Counted from the first letter of the stretch, positions 44,379 to 55,379 are shown. The stretch is 64,000 nucleotides of DNA from Aliamphritea spongicola (GCA_024347235.1 AP025283.1:992001-1056000), one strand, 5' to 3'. The notes: generated from the letters alone by a model not told the origin. Numbers and translations: made by a program.

Positions 44379-45103
44379 GTGACCTTCACCCTGATTGATT
44401 TTCTGGCTCTGGCAATTGCGATTGTCGGCAGTACGCTGCAAGGCATGGTTGGTATTGGCTTCGGTTTGCTGGCCGCTCCCTTACTGTTTCTGATTGATCC
44501 TGCTTATGTGCCGGTGCCGGTTATTTTCGGCGGTTTCATGCTGTCCGTGCTGGTGGTGTCGTCCCAGCGGCATGAACTGCACTGGCGACGGGTGATGCCG
44601 GCAATTCTGGCCAGGATCCCGGGTTCTTATATCGGTGTATTACTGCTGCTGGCGATGCCGCCACACATACTGGCGATCGTGTTTGGCAGCAGTTTACTGG
44701 TGGCGGTGTATGTCAGTTGCCGGCGTTTTAATATTACCGCCACGCCTCTGAGTCTGGGGATTGGCGGGTTTATCTCCGGCATCGTGGGCACGGCGACTTC
44801 TGTGGGTGGGCCGCCCATTGCACTGGTGTATCAGAATGAAACCCGGATTACCGCCCGTAATGAGCTGGCGGCGTTTTTCCTGATAGGCTCGCCACTGTCA
44901 CTGGTGTTGCTGTTCCTGCAGGGTACGGTGACCGATGAGCATATAATGCTGAGCCTTAAACTGTTGCCCGGTATGTTTATTGGCTGGCTGTTGTCCCGTT
45001 ATCTGGGGGCAAGCTGAAACAGCAGTCTGCCCGGCCGGCGTTGCTCATTATTTCAGCCGTGTCAGCGGTGATGGTACTGAGTAAAGGCTTGATGGCGTTA
45101 TAA
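44379..45103 (+). CDS. TauE/SafE-family sulfite exporter-like permease
   Basis: Inner-membrane protein of about 241 residues with around eight helices. Repeated TauE motifs are seen: GSTLQGMVGIGFGLLAAPLLFLIDP and SGIVGTATSVGGPPIALVYQ. A GTG start at 44379 is used. One G is missing in CTGGGGGCAAG near 45008, where GKLKQQSARPALLIISAVSAVMVLSKGLMAL should follow, ending at 45103. Family members export sulfite, sulfoacetate or other small organosulfonates; the substrate here is not known. Confidence 0.85.
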
Positions 45104-45118
45104 CTGAGGGGAGGTGCT

Positions 45119-45583
45119 TTGAGCATGGTTACAACTGAATGGCGCTGGCAGACATTCACGCAGTTAAGTAATACCGAGTTGTATGAAATTCTGGCGCTAC
45201 GTCAGCAGGTTTTTGTATTGGAGCAAACCTGCCTTTATGCGGATATGGATCATAAGGATCAGCAGTGCCATCACCTCAGTGGCTGGTGTGAAGGTAAGCT
45301 GCAGGGGTATTTGCGGGTGGTACCACCGGGGCTGGTTTATCCGGAGGTTGCGCTGGGTCGTATTCTGACCGCTGAATCTGCCCGGGGTAGCGGGCTGGGC
45401 AGGCAGTTGGTCAGCCGGGCGCTGGATGAAGTGTCTTTACTGTATCCCGGACAGTCGGTGCGGATTTCTGCACAGCTGTATCTGGAACGTTTTTATGCCG
45501 GTTTTGGTTTCAGGACGGTGTCTGATCCCTACGATGAAGATGGCATTCCTCATATTGAAATGTTGTTGCAGTCCCCTGAATAA
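45119..45583 (+). CDS. elaA: ElaA-type GNAT acetyltransferase
   Basis: Intact, about 154 residues. Typical ElaA text: ILALRQQVFVLEQTCLYADMDHKDQQCHHLSGW, then acetyl-CoA loop ARGSGLGRQLVSRAL and AQLYLERFYAGFGFRTVSDPYDEDGIPHIEM. TTG 45119 is five bases after GGGAGG; ATG 45125 is the alternative. Substrate unknown. Confidence 0.85.
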   Translation: MSMVTTEWRWQTFTQLSNTELYEILALRQQVFVLEQTCLYADMDHKDQQCHHLSGWCEGKLQGYLRVVPPGLVYPEVALGRILTAESARGSGLGRQLVSRALDEVSLLYPGQSVRISAQLYLERFYAGFGFRTVSDPYDEDGIPHIEMLLQSPE

Positions 45584-45619
45584 GGCTGCCCGACAGTCGT
45601 TAACAAGTTTGGTTTGTTT

Positions 45620-45663
45620 ATTTACGACGCTTTTGTATTTACGACCTCTTGTTCATTTACGAC
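45620..45663. repeat. Triple ATTTACGAC direct repeat
   Basis: ATTTACGAC occurs at 45620-45628, 45637-45645 and 45655-45663, spaced 17 and 18 bases, each preceded by a TTGT-like element. It lies 108 bases upstream of the dioxygenase start; likely operator sites. Confidence 0.65.
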
Positions 45664-45770
45664 AAACTGGCCTGTCTCTATCAAAATTCCCCGCTCTGTT
45701 CCCTTGAGCAGAGCTTTTGTGCTGCGCTAAGCTGCGGCCAGTTATTACGGTTAACAGCAGGGTTTCAGGT

Positions 45771-46635
45771 GTGGATATTATTCAGTTAGATCAGCCTATC
45801 AGTGATGCTGAGCGGGCGGCGCTTTTATTTGCCGGTCATTTACTGGTGTATCGCCAGCGTCCTGCTATGCAGCGGATGATTGCCTATACCCGGGAGTTAC
45901 TGGAAGACGAATTGCAGGGGCTTGATCCGGTGACGGTGCAGAAACATTTATCCCGGGAAGAATTTCTCGAACGGGTTGGCGCCGTGCAAACCCGCTTTCG
46001 CACCAGTGAAGATGCCAAGCTGATTTTCTTTGATGTGTTACGTGAGTGTGGTGTGACGACCGAAGAGTGTTATTACGATCATTTTCCGCTGAGGGTGGTC
46101 CCGTTTGATGCCACTCATAATGGTGCGCACCGGGCGGCTATCGGCCATCACCGGGATACCTGGGGCAGCAATGTTCAGTGTCAGCAGAACTGGTGGGCAC
46201 CGGTGTTCAGCCTGGAAGCGGAGCGCACTATCGCCTTTATCCGGATTACTGGGAAAAACCGTTGGCGAATAACACCGCCACCTGGAGTTTTGAAGAATAT
46301 CTGGCGACCCGCAAAACCGCACAGCCGGAACGGGGCATTGCCTATCCGTCGGCCCCCGTCCGTCTGAAACGGTGGATGAATCCGGGGTGGTGAAGGTAGT
46401 TATTCAGCCGGGAGATGTGCTGGCATTTTCCAGTGCCCATTTACATGCCAGTGTGCCAAATACCACGGATGCGATCCGTTACAGTGTGGAGATGCGGACT
46501 ATTCATCAGAGTGATTTAGATGCAGGCCGGGTCGCACCCAATGTGGATAATGCGGCGACTGTACCTATGTATCGCTGGTTCCGGCACGTGGAAAGCCGTC
46601 AGCCTCTCAGTCAGTCTTTTAGTGTTGAGCGCTGA
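45771..46635 (+). CDS. Fe(II)/2-oxoglutarate dioxygenase-like protein (phytanoyl-CoA hydroxylase-type)
   Basis: About 288 residues after repair. The metal triad appears as GHHRDTWGSN (HxD) and a distal His in SSAHLHASVPNTTDAIRYSVEMRT, with Arg for 2-oxoglutarate. A WWAPVFSLEAERTIAFYPDYWEKPLAN stretch is characteristic. Two losses near 46238 (TTT) and 46362 (CCCCC) split it. GTG 45771 is used as start after AGG; the upstream frame lacks a ribosome site. Substrate unknown. Confidence 0.7.
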
Positions 46636-46679
46636 ACCGGAGTACACTGCCGGTTTTTCTGCGGGTGTAGTGGGTGAGT

Positions 46680-47021
46680 ATGCGTAAAACTGACAAAAAG
46701 CTGGATAATCAGATCTGTAAAACCCTGACAGTGGTGTGCGAAACAGCGCTGGAGCATATCTATGGTTTTCAGTGGCTGACCCACCGGGTTAACTATCAGC
46801 GTTTTCCTGCCTCTTTAAAGATTGCCTGTGTATTCAGTGATGAGTCTGACCTTGAGCGGATTCGCATGCAGCATGAAGATACCAGCCTGCGTAACCTGAT
46901 TTGTGATGCCCTGGCGGATATCGGTATTCAGCTGGCACATCCTGAAGAACAGATCTACTTTGACAGCGAAGAGGCCTGTGAGGCATCCCATCAGGGTAAC
47001 TGGGCCCGGCGGCTGGGCTGA
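46680..47021 (+). CDS. Conserved protein of unknown function
   Basis: Intact, about 113 residues from ATG 46680 (GTG 46674 also possible). Acidic, soluble, with one hydrophobic core around LTVVCETALEHIYGFQWLTHRV; no signal peptide or known motif. Similar short proteins occur in Pseudomonas-related genomes, sometimes mislabelled as regulators. Function not recognised. Confidence 0.65.
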   Translation: MRKTDKKLDNQICKTLTVVCETALEHIYGFQWLTHRVNYQRFPASLKIACVFSDESDLERIRMQHEDTSLRNLICDALADIGIQLAHPEEQIYFDSEEACEASHQGNWARRLG

Positions 47022-47138
47022 GCTGGATACAGGGCTTACACTAGCCAGCACTATTATTCTTTGATTCGGGAGAATATACCTGAGTACCGGTCAGTAGCTT
47101 AAGTTTGTGGCGGGTTATCAGTGAGTTTGTCGGTTATT

Positions 47139-47561
47139 TCATAAGCACGATTTCAGATCTTTAAGCACCGGGTGGGTAACAAGATAAGACATCTTCGGTA
47201 ACTCACTCAGCCGAATTCTCACGGTATCCAGCTGTTCCATGGTGTCGGCTTCGGCATAGACAATCAGATCAATGTCTCCGGTAATGGAGCGGCAGTCTTT
47301 CACTTCTTCTATCTGGCTGATCAGTGGCAGCAGTTTGTCGTAATCAAGGTGGGTGAAGTTCATCTGGAAATAGGCGGCGACCTGTTTTCCGGGGTTACGC
47401 AGTTCTATTTTATAACCGCTGACAATGCCTTTGTCTTCCAGCCGTTTCAGCCGGCCGGCCACGGCTGTTCTTGATAAACCAATTTTACGGGCCACTTCGG
47501 CGTTGGATTGCCGCGCGTCTTCGCTCAGGTGCTGGATGATCAGCTGATCAAACTTATCCAT
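47139..47561 (-). CDS. Lrp/AsnC family regulator
   Basis: Intact, 140 residues. N-terminal helix-turn-helix (IGLSRTAVAGRLKRLEDKGIVSGYKIEL) and C-terminal RAM ligand domain (SITGDIDLIVYAEADTMEQLDTVRIRLSELPKM). Probably senses an amino acid. It is divergent from uspA and the alanine symporter, which could be its targets (inference only). Confidence 0.9.
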   Translation of the reverse strand: MDKFDQLIIQHLSEDARQSNAEVARKIGLSRTAVAGRLKRLEDKGIVSGYKIELRNPGKQVAAYFQMNFTHLDYDKLLPLISQIEEVKDCRSITGDIDLIVYAEADTMEQLDTVRIRLSELPKMSYLVTHPVLKDLKSCL

Positions 47562-47956
47562 ATGCTTACTCAGGATTCAGATTGTTCTGACAAACTTTAC
47601 CATATAAAAATCATCCTTGGGCGCTGGGCCGTCCGATTGCTGAAATTTGGTAAACCTTGCTAAATCGGCGTGTTTACTGGTGAATTGGTGAATTTTTATT
47701 CTCTGATTAAGGCAATTGTAAGGAGGTTTTTCCGGTATGTAGCTCATAAGCTGCGGTTGATACAGCAGAGCCTGAGCGTAGAAAAATTTGTGCCGCGTCG
47801 ATTCGAAGGCCAAAAGATCGTTTCGGGTTTTTAATACGACGAATCGCGCTGTAAAACATCTGTTTGTCAGGGGATCATTGACCGGTCGTGTCTGAGACCG
47901 GTCGCAACAGATCGCCGGATACGATGCATCCATACAAAAACAATAAAGGTGCATAC
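47562..47956. other. Intergenic region between Lrp and UspA genes
   Basis: About 395 bases without a convincing gene. It contains GACCGGTC twice (47880-47887 and 47896-47903), eight bases apart; each is self-complementary, so they can form an 8-bp hairpin or two operator halves. The lrp and uspA promoters must lie here. Confidence 0.5.
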
Positions 47957-48394
47957 ATGTCTAATACACTTATCGTTGGCCTTGATGGCAGTGAATCCGG
48001 TTCCCGGGCACTGGCTTACGCAAAACGGCTCGCCTCCCTTATCCCTGACTGTACCCTGGAACTTGTCTACGTCATTGAGTGGACACCCTACAGTTTTCAG
48101 ACCCCTGAAGAGAACGCCTCGCGGCATAAACGCCGTGAACAGGAAATCGCTGTGGCTACGTCGCGGGTGATCGATCCTGCGGTGAATACGCTGAACACAG
48201 AAGGTTTTACCGCGAATGGCCGGGTGATGCATGGCGATGCTGCAGAGCTGCTGAATCTGGTGGCGGTTGAAGAAAAAGCCGATCAGATTGTAGTGGCCCG
48301 TTCATCCAGAGGTGGACTGACGTCACGTCTGTTTGGCAGTGTGACAGCCAATCTGGTGATGAACGCAAGCGTACCTGTAACTGTGGTTAACTGA
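47957..48394 (+). CDS. Universal stress protein, UspA family
   Basis: Intact single-domain USP of 145 residues. Start MSNTLIVGLDGSESGSRALAYA holds the first strand and Asp; the ATP-binding motif is seen as ARSSRGGLTSRLFGSVTANLVMNASVPVTVV (G-x2-G-x9-G-S). ATG 47957 follows AAAGGTG. It ends nine bases before the alanine symporter gene, so the two likely form an operon. Confidence 0.88.
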   Translation: MSNTLIVGLDGSESGSRALAYAKRLASLIPDCTLELVYVIEWTPYSFQTPEENASRHKRREQEIAVATSRVIDPAVNTLNTEGFTANGRVMHGDAAELLNLVAVEEKADQIVVARSSRGGLTSRLFGSVTANLVMNASVPVTVVN

Positions 48395-48403
48395 GGCAAG
48401 GTC

Positions 48404-49958
48404 ATGAATAATAAAAACAAAATCTTCTATGCTCTGAGCGCGCTGGTGCTGTTAATGCACAGTAAAATGGCAATGGCCAGCGTTGATGAAACCGTAAACG
48501 AAGCATTCTCCTGGGCGACCGGCTGGTTTGTCGGGCTGATTTTTGCGCCTTTACCGGGCACAAGTTTCCCATGGATCGTACTGTGGCTGGTAATTGGTGC
48601 CTCAGTATTTACGCTGTATTTCGGCTTTATTCAGTTCCGGGCGGTGGGTCATTCCATTGCGCTGGTAAAAGGCGAGTATACCAACCCCGGGATGCCGGTG
48701 AGGTAAGCCACTTTCAGGCGCTGGCCACTGCACTGTCCGGTACGGTCGGTCTGGGTAATATCGCCGGTGTGGCAGTTGCTGTCAGCATTGGTGGTGCCGG
48801 TGCGACGTTCTGGATGATTCTGGCCGGTTTATTGGGCATGGCGTCCAAGTTTGCCGAGTGTACTCTGGGTGTTAAATACCGGAATGAATACAGCGACGGC
48901 ACGGTTTCCGGCGGCCCTATGTATTACATTTCCAAAGGTTTTAAAGAACGTGGCCTGCCAGGCGGCAAGATACTGGCGGCGATGTTTGCTGTGTTCTGTA
49001 TCCTCGGTTCCCTGGGGGCGGTAACATGTTCCAGGCTAACCAGGCCCATGCACAGATCAGCGGCATCGTCGGTGACTATCCGGGCTGGATTACCGGTCTG
49101 GTATTCGCGGCAATCGTGTTTGCTGTGATTGTTGGCGGTATCAAGTCGATTGCCCGGGTGACGGAGAAAGTGGTTCCGTTCATGGGGGTTATGTATGTTC
49201 TGGCGGCGCTGGTTATTCTGCTGATGAATGCGGATAAAATCGGCTGGGCGTTCGGTCAGATTATTGAAGGTGCTTTCACCGGTCTGGGCATTGCCGGCGG
49301 TTTTGTCGGGGCGCTGATTCAGGGCTTTAAACGGGCAGCGTTTTCGAACGAAGCGGGTGTCGGTTCTGCCGCCATTGCGCATTCTGCGGTTAAGACCAAT
49401 GAGCCGGTTACCGAAGGCTTTGTGTCTCTGTTAGAGCCATTCATTGATACCGTGCTGATCTGCACCATGACTGCGCTGGTGATCATCATTACCGGGCAGT
49501 TAATGACTGATCCTGCCACCGGTCTGTACATGCTGGGTGAGAATGGCCGTATTCTGACGGCTGACGGCTCTTCAGGGGTGGCACTGACATCTGCAGCCTT
49601 TGGTTCTGCATTCAGCTGGTTCCCTTATATTCTGGCGGTAGCGGTTGTACTGTTTGCTTTCTCCACAATGATCAGCTGGTCTTACTACGGCCTGAAAGCC
49701 TGGACGTATCTGTTCGGTGAAGGCCAGTCCAAAGAGCTGGCGTACAAGCTTATGTTCTGCGTATTCATTGTGATCGGTGCTGCGGCTAACCTTGGCCCGG
49801 TGATCGACTTTTCTGACGCCGCGATCTTTGCCATGGCGGTGGTGAACATCATTGGTCTGTACTTCTTACTGCCAGTGATCAAGCGGGAGCTGAATTCTTA
49901 TCTGTCCCGTCTGAAAACCGGTGAGATCGTGAAGTTCAAAGGGGCTACTGCGAAGTAA
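48404..49958 (+). CDS. Sodium:alanine symporter (AGCS family)
   Basis: Inner-membrane sodium-coupled amino acid carrier of about 520 residues, roughly 11 helices. Motifs: [62 protein letters not shown] and [19 protein letters not shown] losses near 48693 (expected [14 protein letters not shown]) and 49015 (expected [15 protein letters not shown]). A bidirectional terminator follows. A marine cell would use it for alanine or glycine uptake. Confidence 0.92.
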
Positions 49959-49988
49959 TCTCTGATTGCCTGAGTTATCAGGTGAAAT

Positions 49989-50020
49989 AAAAAGGCCGCG
50001 ACTTTCGTCAGCGGCCTTTT
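49989..50020. terminator. Bidirectional terminator
   Basis: AAAAGGCCGC and GCGGCCTTTT form a 10-bp stem with an 11-base loop, between the converging symporter and ABC-F genes. Confidence 0.85.
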
Positions 50021-50040
50021 GTGGGGGTTAAAGAACAGAG

Positions 50041-51655
50041 CTACTTCTTCGATTTAGCCGCTTTTTCTTTGGCGTCCATGTGGGCCAGATATTCTTCATA
50101 GGTGCCCTGGAAGCTGAACAGCTTCTGGTCACGGATATCGATGATCTGGGTCGCCAGCGAGGATACGAATTCACGGTCGTGGCTGACAAAGATCAGCGTG
50201 CCTTCGTAGTTTTCCAGCGCCAGGTTAAGGGCTTCGATGGATTCCATGTCCAGGTGGTTGGTTGGCTCGTCCATGACCAGCACGTTGGTATCGCTCATCA
50301 TCAGCTTGCCGAACAGCAGGCGGTTTTTCTCACCACCGGAGCAGACTTTACTTTCTTCTTGAAGTCGTCTGCGCTGAACAGCAGGCGGCCCAGAGTGGAG
50401 CGGACGATCTGGTCGTCGTGGCTCGGTTTACGCCACTGGCTCATCCAGTCGAACAGGTTCAGTTCGGTTTCAAATTCGGCATTGGTATCCTGCGGGCAGT
50501 AGCCCAGTGTGGCACTTTCAGCCCACTGGATGGTGCCATGTTCCGGTTGAAGTTCGTCCATCAGACAGCGCAGCAGGGTGGTTTTACCTACACCGTTCTC
50601 GCCGATAACTGCCAGCCGGCTGCCGGCTTCCAGAATCAGGTTACCGTCGCTGAATAACTGCTCACCTTCAAAGCCGTGACCCAGTTCTTCCAGTACCACA
50701 GCCTGACGGTGCAATTTCTTTCCTGATTAAAGCGGATGTACGGGTTAGAACGGCTGGACGGTTTGATTTCTTCCAGCTTGATCTTGTCGATCTGACGGGC
50801 CCGTGAAGTGGCCTGTTTTGCCTTGGAGGCGTTCGCAGAGAAACGGCTGACGAACTGTTTCAGATCGGCGATCTGGGCGCTTTTCTTCGCGTTGTCGGCC
50901 AGCTGACGTTCACGGATCTGGGTAGATGCAAACATGAAGTCATCATAGTTACCCGGGTAGACACGCAGCTCACCGTAGTCGATGTCAGCCATGTGGGTAC
51001 ATACCGCGTTTAAAAAGTGACGGTCGTGAGAGATGATGATCATGGTGCTGTTACGTTCGTTCAGCACGCCTTCCAGCCAGCGGATGGTGTGGATGTCCAG
51101 GTTGTTGGTTGGTTCGTCGAGAAGCAGGATATCCGGATCAGAGAACAGGGCCTGTGCCAGCAGTACCCGCAGTTTCCAACCCGGTGCCACTTCACTCATC
51201 GGACCAAAGTGTAGGCCCAGTTCGATACCGGCGCCCAGCAGGATTTCACCGGCACGGCTTTCCGCGCTGTAGCCGTCCATTTCTGCGAACAGGGTTTCCA
51301 GCTCAGCGACTTTCATGCCGTCTTCTTCAGACATTTCCGGCAGGCTATAAATGCGGTCACGTTCCTGCTTTACTTCCCACAGTTCTTTGTGGCCCATGAT
51401 TACAGTGTCGATAACACTGTATTCTTCAAAAGCGAACTGATCCTGGTGCAGCTTACCCACCCGCTCGTTCGGGGTGATGCTGACGTTACCTGAAGTCGGC
51501 GTCAGGCTACCGTCCAGAATCTTCATGAAGGTTGATTTGCCGCAACCGTTGGCGCCGATCAGACCGTAACGGTTTCCGTCACCGAATTTGACCGAGATGT
51601 TTTCGAAAAGAGGTTTGGCACCAAACTGCATGGTGATATTGGCGGTAGAGATCAA
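50041..51655 (-). CDS. ybiT: ABC-F ATPase, YbiT-like
   Basis: Soluble twin-ATPase translation factor of the ABC-F group, about 538 residues. Two P-loops: [12 protein letters not shown] and [13 protein letters not shown]; signatures and Walker [12 protein letters not shown] and [12 protein letters not shown]. The start [25 protein letters not shown] and the PtIM linker [40 protein letters not shown] are near-identical in type to E. coli YbiT. Frame changes near 50725 and 50350 break it. Members bind the ribosomal E site. Confidence 0.9.
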
Positions 51656-51840
51656 GAGAGTTGTCCTGCTGTAAACCGGTGGATTCTGGCCTCAGGCGGG
51701 GTATTATCCCGGTGGGCCGCAAAAGCCCGACACTATAGAGTTTTGGCCGCCTGAGGTCGAGTGAATTTGTGTGAAATTTGTACACAGAAGCCGTCTGTAA
51801 GCGCCTGCCTGTGTATTCCCTTTAAAAGAACTGAAATATT

Positions 51841-52337
51841 GTGAAAATTTATCTGCTAACACATCCGCGGGAACTGCCAAAACCGACCAATACCGGCAGG
51901 CTGGTGACTGAGGTTTTAGGGAGTCAGCACGGCTGGTGGAATGGTCCAGAGTTGAGCCGGATGAAGAGCTGCTCAGGCTGGCTGAAAAAGGCGCTCTGGC
52001 GCTGATTTATCCCGGAGAGGGCAGTACAGAGCTTTCGACGGCGCTGGCTGACGCCGGTTTATCTGCCCGGCTTAAAGGGCTGGTGGTGCTGGATGGTACC
52101 TGGCAGGAGGCCCGCAAAATGTTTAATAAAAGCCCGTATCTGCAAAATCTGCCGCGTATTGCTTTGGAGGCTAGTGAAGCGTCCCGCTATAACCTGCGGC
52201 GTAATCAGAAAGCGGAAGGTTTATGCACAGCGGAATGTGTTGTTTATGTATTACAGGTGTTGGGGCAGGAGGTTGAAGCAGACAGGCTTAATGGCAGGCT
52301 GGAAGAATTTATTGAGGGTTATGCGAGCCGGAAATAA
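51841..52337 (+). CDS. tapT: tRNA-uridine aminocarboxypropyltransferase (DTW domain, TapT-type)
   Basis: Modifies uridine 47 of tRNA with acp from SAM. Start VKIYLLTHPRELPKPTNTGRLVTEVLG from GTG 51841 is family-typical; the DTW motif is LVVLDGTWQEARKM, followed by SRYNLRRNQKAEGLCTAECVVYVLQ. A G is missing near 51926 (CAGCACGG; expected GSQARLVEWSRVEPDEE). About 166 residues after repair. Confidence 0.82.
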
Positions 52338-52474
52338 CTGTTCGGAAAAGCCTTTTCTGTTAATTGAGTGTAGGTTGAGTATTGTGGGATCGAACGTTCC
52401 TTGCATACGTAACAGGCCCGCCTGGCGAGCCTGTTGTCATTCACAGGGCATTAGATGTGCTGCTATGGAGCTGC

Positions 52475-52859
52475 TTACATACCTGGCTTATCAGAAATTA
52501 ATAACCGGTAATCCACTGCGTCAGGGTTGCTGGCAATACGGCTGATCACAAGGGCATCATCCACGCCGGTTGCTACCAGTGTTTCCCAGCGCGATGACAG
52601 GCCCTTAACCTGATTACCGTCCTTGTCCAGCCAGATGAAGCGGAAGTAATAGCTGTCTGTCATAACCCTTGAGCTGTGAACGAGTACTGCTACCCGCAGT
52701 AAATCACCCTCGGTACGGCCCTGGGTAATATTACGGACCTTCATATGTGTGGCTGTTCCCGGAGAGAACTCAATGTGTGAATAGTCGACCGGCTGAGTTT
52801 GCAGCATATGGCAGCCAGTCAGTAGCAGTCCGGCAAGAAGGGTTAAAAAGTTTGTTCAT
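52475..52859 (-). CDS. YcfL-like lipoprotein (DUF1425)
   Basis: About 128 residues. The mature domain FSPGTATHMKVRNITQGRTEGDLLRVAVLVHSS and YYFRFIWLDKDGNQV is DUF1425. The true start is ATG 52859: with one frame change in the T run near 52845 it encodes MNKLLTLLAGLLLTGC, a lipobox signal. The first ATG of the open frame falls after the lipid Cys, which would lose export. Function of the family is not established. Confidence 0.75.
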
Positions 52860-53256
52860 GTAGTCTTCCTCAGGCTTTGATGCCAATCCTCTTAAGACAA
52901 GTGTGTAATTTGTACCGGTGCCTGTATATGCACAATGGTGAAGCCGGTTTAAGAGATCAGATGGTCAGTCTGCTGCCTGTTTATCGCTATCTGAAACAGC
53001 AGTTAATCAATTCTTCTGAACGTCTGAGCGAAACGCGCTTATCCATGTAACAGGTTGTTTCTAAAGTGGCTAGGTTAACTCACTTTGTGTATCGGTTACA
53101 TCTGTCTGAAGGTTTTTAATCAGGCATTGTTAGATATTCGAATTGTCTGATTTCAAATACCTGTTTGAACAGGAGTCCACGGGATGGGTATAGGGGTGAT
53201 TGTACTTTAAGAGGGCTTTCATATACTCGGATGATTACTCTATGACCTGGTAAGGG
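52860..53256. other. Large intergenic region, possible short ORF
   Basis: About 400 bases with no known feature. One 40-codon frame (ATG 52928 to TAA 53050, starting MHNGEAGLRDQMVSLLPVYR) has coding-like composition but no clear ribosome site. Promoter elements for the DHH gene must lie near 53100-53240. Confidence 0.3.
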
Positions 53257-53265
53257 ATGTTACAG

Positions 53266-54194
53266 ATGGAAGATACCCAATATCGACTCGTTACCCGCAG
53301 TGATTTTGATGGTTTGGTCTGCGCTGTATTGTTGAAGCATATTAATCTGGTTGATGATATTAAGTTTGTACATCCCAAAGATATGCAGGACGGCACCGTA
53401 GATACGTCTGACCGGGATATAACAACGAACCTGCCTTACGTGGATGGTGTGCACCTGGCCTTCGACCATCACCTTTCTGAAACCCTGCGTAATGAAGCCC
53501 GCGAAAATCATATTATCGATCCGGATGCCCCTTCAGCGGCCCGGGTGGTGTTCGATTACTACGGCGGTTTCGATACTTTCCCCGTGCCTGGGACGACATG
53601 ATGAAGGCGGTGGATAAAGGTGATTCTGCTGATTTTAATATGCAGGAAGTACTGGAGCCCTCTAACTGGGAGCTGCTGAACTTCCTGATGGATGCCCGGA
53701 CCGGTCTGGGACGTTTCCGGGAATTCCGCATTTCTAACTATGCGCTGATGATGGATCTGATTGATTACTGCCGTCACCACAGCATCGAAGACATTATTCA
53801 GTTGCCGGATGTTCAGGAACGGGTAGAGCTGTACTTTGAACAGCAGCATAAGTTCAAGGAGCAGATTGAGCGCTGTTCAACGGTACATGGCAACCTGGTG
53901 GTACTGGATCTGCGTAACGAAGAGACCATCTATGCCGGTAACCGGTTTATGATTTATGCGATGTTCCCGCAGTGCAATATGTCGATTCACGTACTTTGGG
54001 GCCTGAAGCAGCAGAACACGGTATTTGCTACCGGTAAGTCGATCTTTGATCGCAGTGCCAAAACCGTGGTTGGTACTCTGATGCTGAAATACGGTGGCGG
54101 TGGTCATGACGCGGCCGGTACCTGCCAGGTGGCAAACGATCAGGCTTCTGAGGTGCTGGGTGAACTGATTGCCCAGATTAATGCCGACGGCTGA
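53266..54194 (+). CDS. DHH-family phosphoesterase
   Basis: About 310 residues. RSDFDGLVCAVLLKHI at the N-terminus and FDHH (LAFDHHLSET) are the metal-binding DHH motifs, with C-terminal substrate motif KYGGGGHDAAGTCQV (DHHA1). Such proteins cleave oligonucleotides, cyclic dinucleotides or polyphosphate. One C is missing in TTTCCCCGTG near 53580 (expected FPRAWDDMMKAVDKGDS). Substrate is not decided; nano-RNase activity is a reasonable guess. Confidence 0.8.
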
Positions 54195-54310
54195 CCTCTT
54201 TCAGTAAACAGACAGCACAGGCAGGCTTTCTGCTCTTGCTGTCTGTTGATGGCTTTCTTACCCTTTCACCGCTTGCCGGTTTCATCCACACGGGCTGTGC
54301 ATTGTTCGGC

Positions 54311-55379
54311 TTACTGTATTCTCAGACCTGCCCGTTCCGCATCTTCCAGTAAATGGCCGACGCATTTTTCCAGGGTGTGGCTGGTGTTAATAAAGCTGAA
54401 TATCGGTGATGGGCGGTGAACGTACATGGTCAGACAGGCTTCCCGATAGGTATCGATATCCTCTGCACTGAGTTCGTTTTTACGGCTCAGAATTACATCG
54501 GCAGGAGCATCTAGCTGAATAAACCAGTGTGTGTTAGGCGAAACGTTCAGCAGTTTTTGCCAGTGACTGCGCAGCGCGGCGGGCTTATCTTCAAAGCGTA
54601 AGTTTTCAATGATGTAATCATGGAAGAAGCGGTCACTGAAATAGTAGCTGCCGGCTTTGCGGGCCTGTTTCAGTAAGCCCGGATAACGCCGTCGGGCGAT
54701 CGCCATCATTTTCAGCCCGTGCTGATCATTATGCTGGTTTTTATCATAGCCTTTCCCTTCGCGCAGCTGCGTCAGAAAGTGGTTCAGCTGATAGCCCAGG
54801 CTTCCCGGAACAGTTTTTAAACCGGTAATAGTGGCTGTTACCGGCAATCTTTTGTACGGCAGTGATCAGGGTGGTTTTGCCGACGCCGTCCGGGCCTATC
54901 ACCGGGATGATGTCTGCACTGATTGCCGAGAGCTGTTCACTGTTATCTGCAGCATGCAGCTCAACCCCGGGCAACTGGCTGAACAGGTTTTCTGTTTCCC
55001 TGTCAGGCGCTGTTTCGAGTGAGCCCTGCTGAATCAGCGCGGCTATTAGAGGAAGGTTTTTCTGGTCCAGCAACGCCAGATCAATGATGGCTATCTGGCC
55101 GTCAGACAGAGGGATTTCCGTATGGATATTCAGGGTTTCTTCTGGCCCTTCAGCAGGTCTGCAACGGATGGTTACCTTGCCGGTGGTACGGGAGTCTATG
55201 CAGAAGCTGAAGCCGTTTTGGCTCAGGCAGCGTAGCAGCGACGCCAGAAAATCTGTATAGGCGCTGCTTGCAAGCAGCAGTTCAGTGCTGTGAGGTGCTG
55301 TATCAGCTTGCGGCAAAATAATTGCCGTCAGGTGTTGCTGCTGGGAGATATTACGGATGTATTGCTGGATGACCGACAT
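54311..55379 (-). CDS. Thymidylate-kinase-like P-loop protein
   Basis: About 355 residues. The N-terminal 150 residues have no recognised domain. The C-terminal half is a TMK-type kinase fold with Walker A VIGPDGVGKTTLITAVQ, then SHYYRFKKLFREAWGYQLNHFL (repaired) and YYFSDRFFHDYIIENLRFEDK. Frame changes near 54822 (AAAAAC) and 54798 (GGG). It resembles kinases found with LPS or polysaccharide genes in marine bacteria. Substrate unknown. Confidence 0.65.

Noticed and set aside
47577-47954. Minus-strand ORF of 125 codons in the lrp-uspA gap
   Set aside because: No recognisable motif, Cys-rich random composition and no ribosome site; it covers the uspA promoter.
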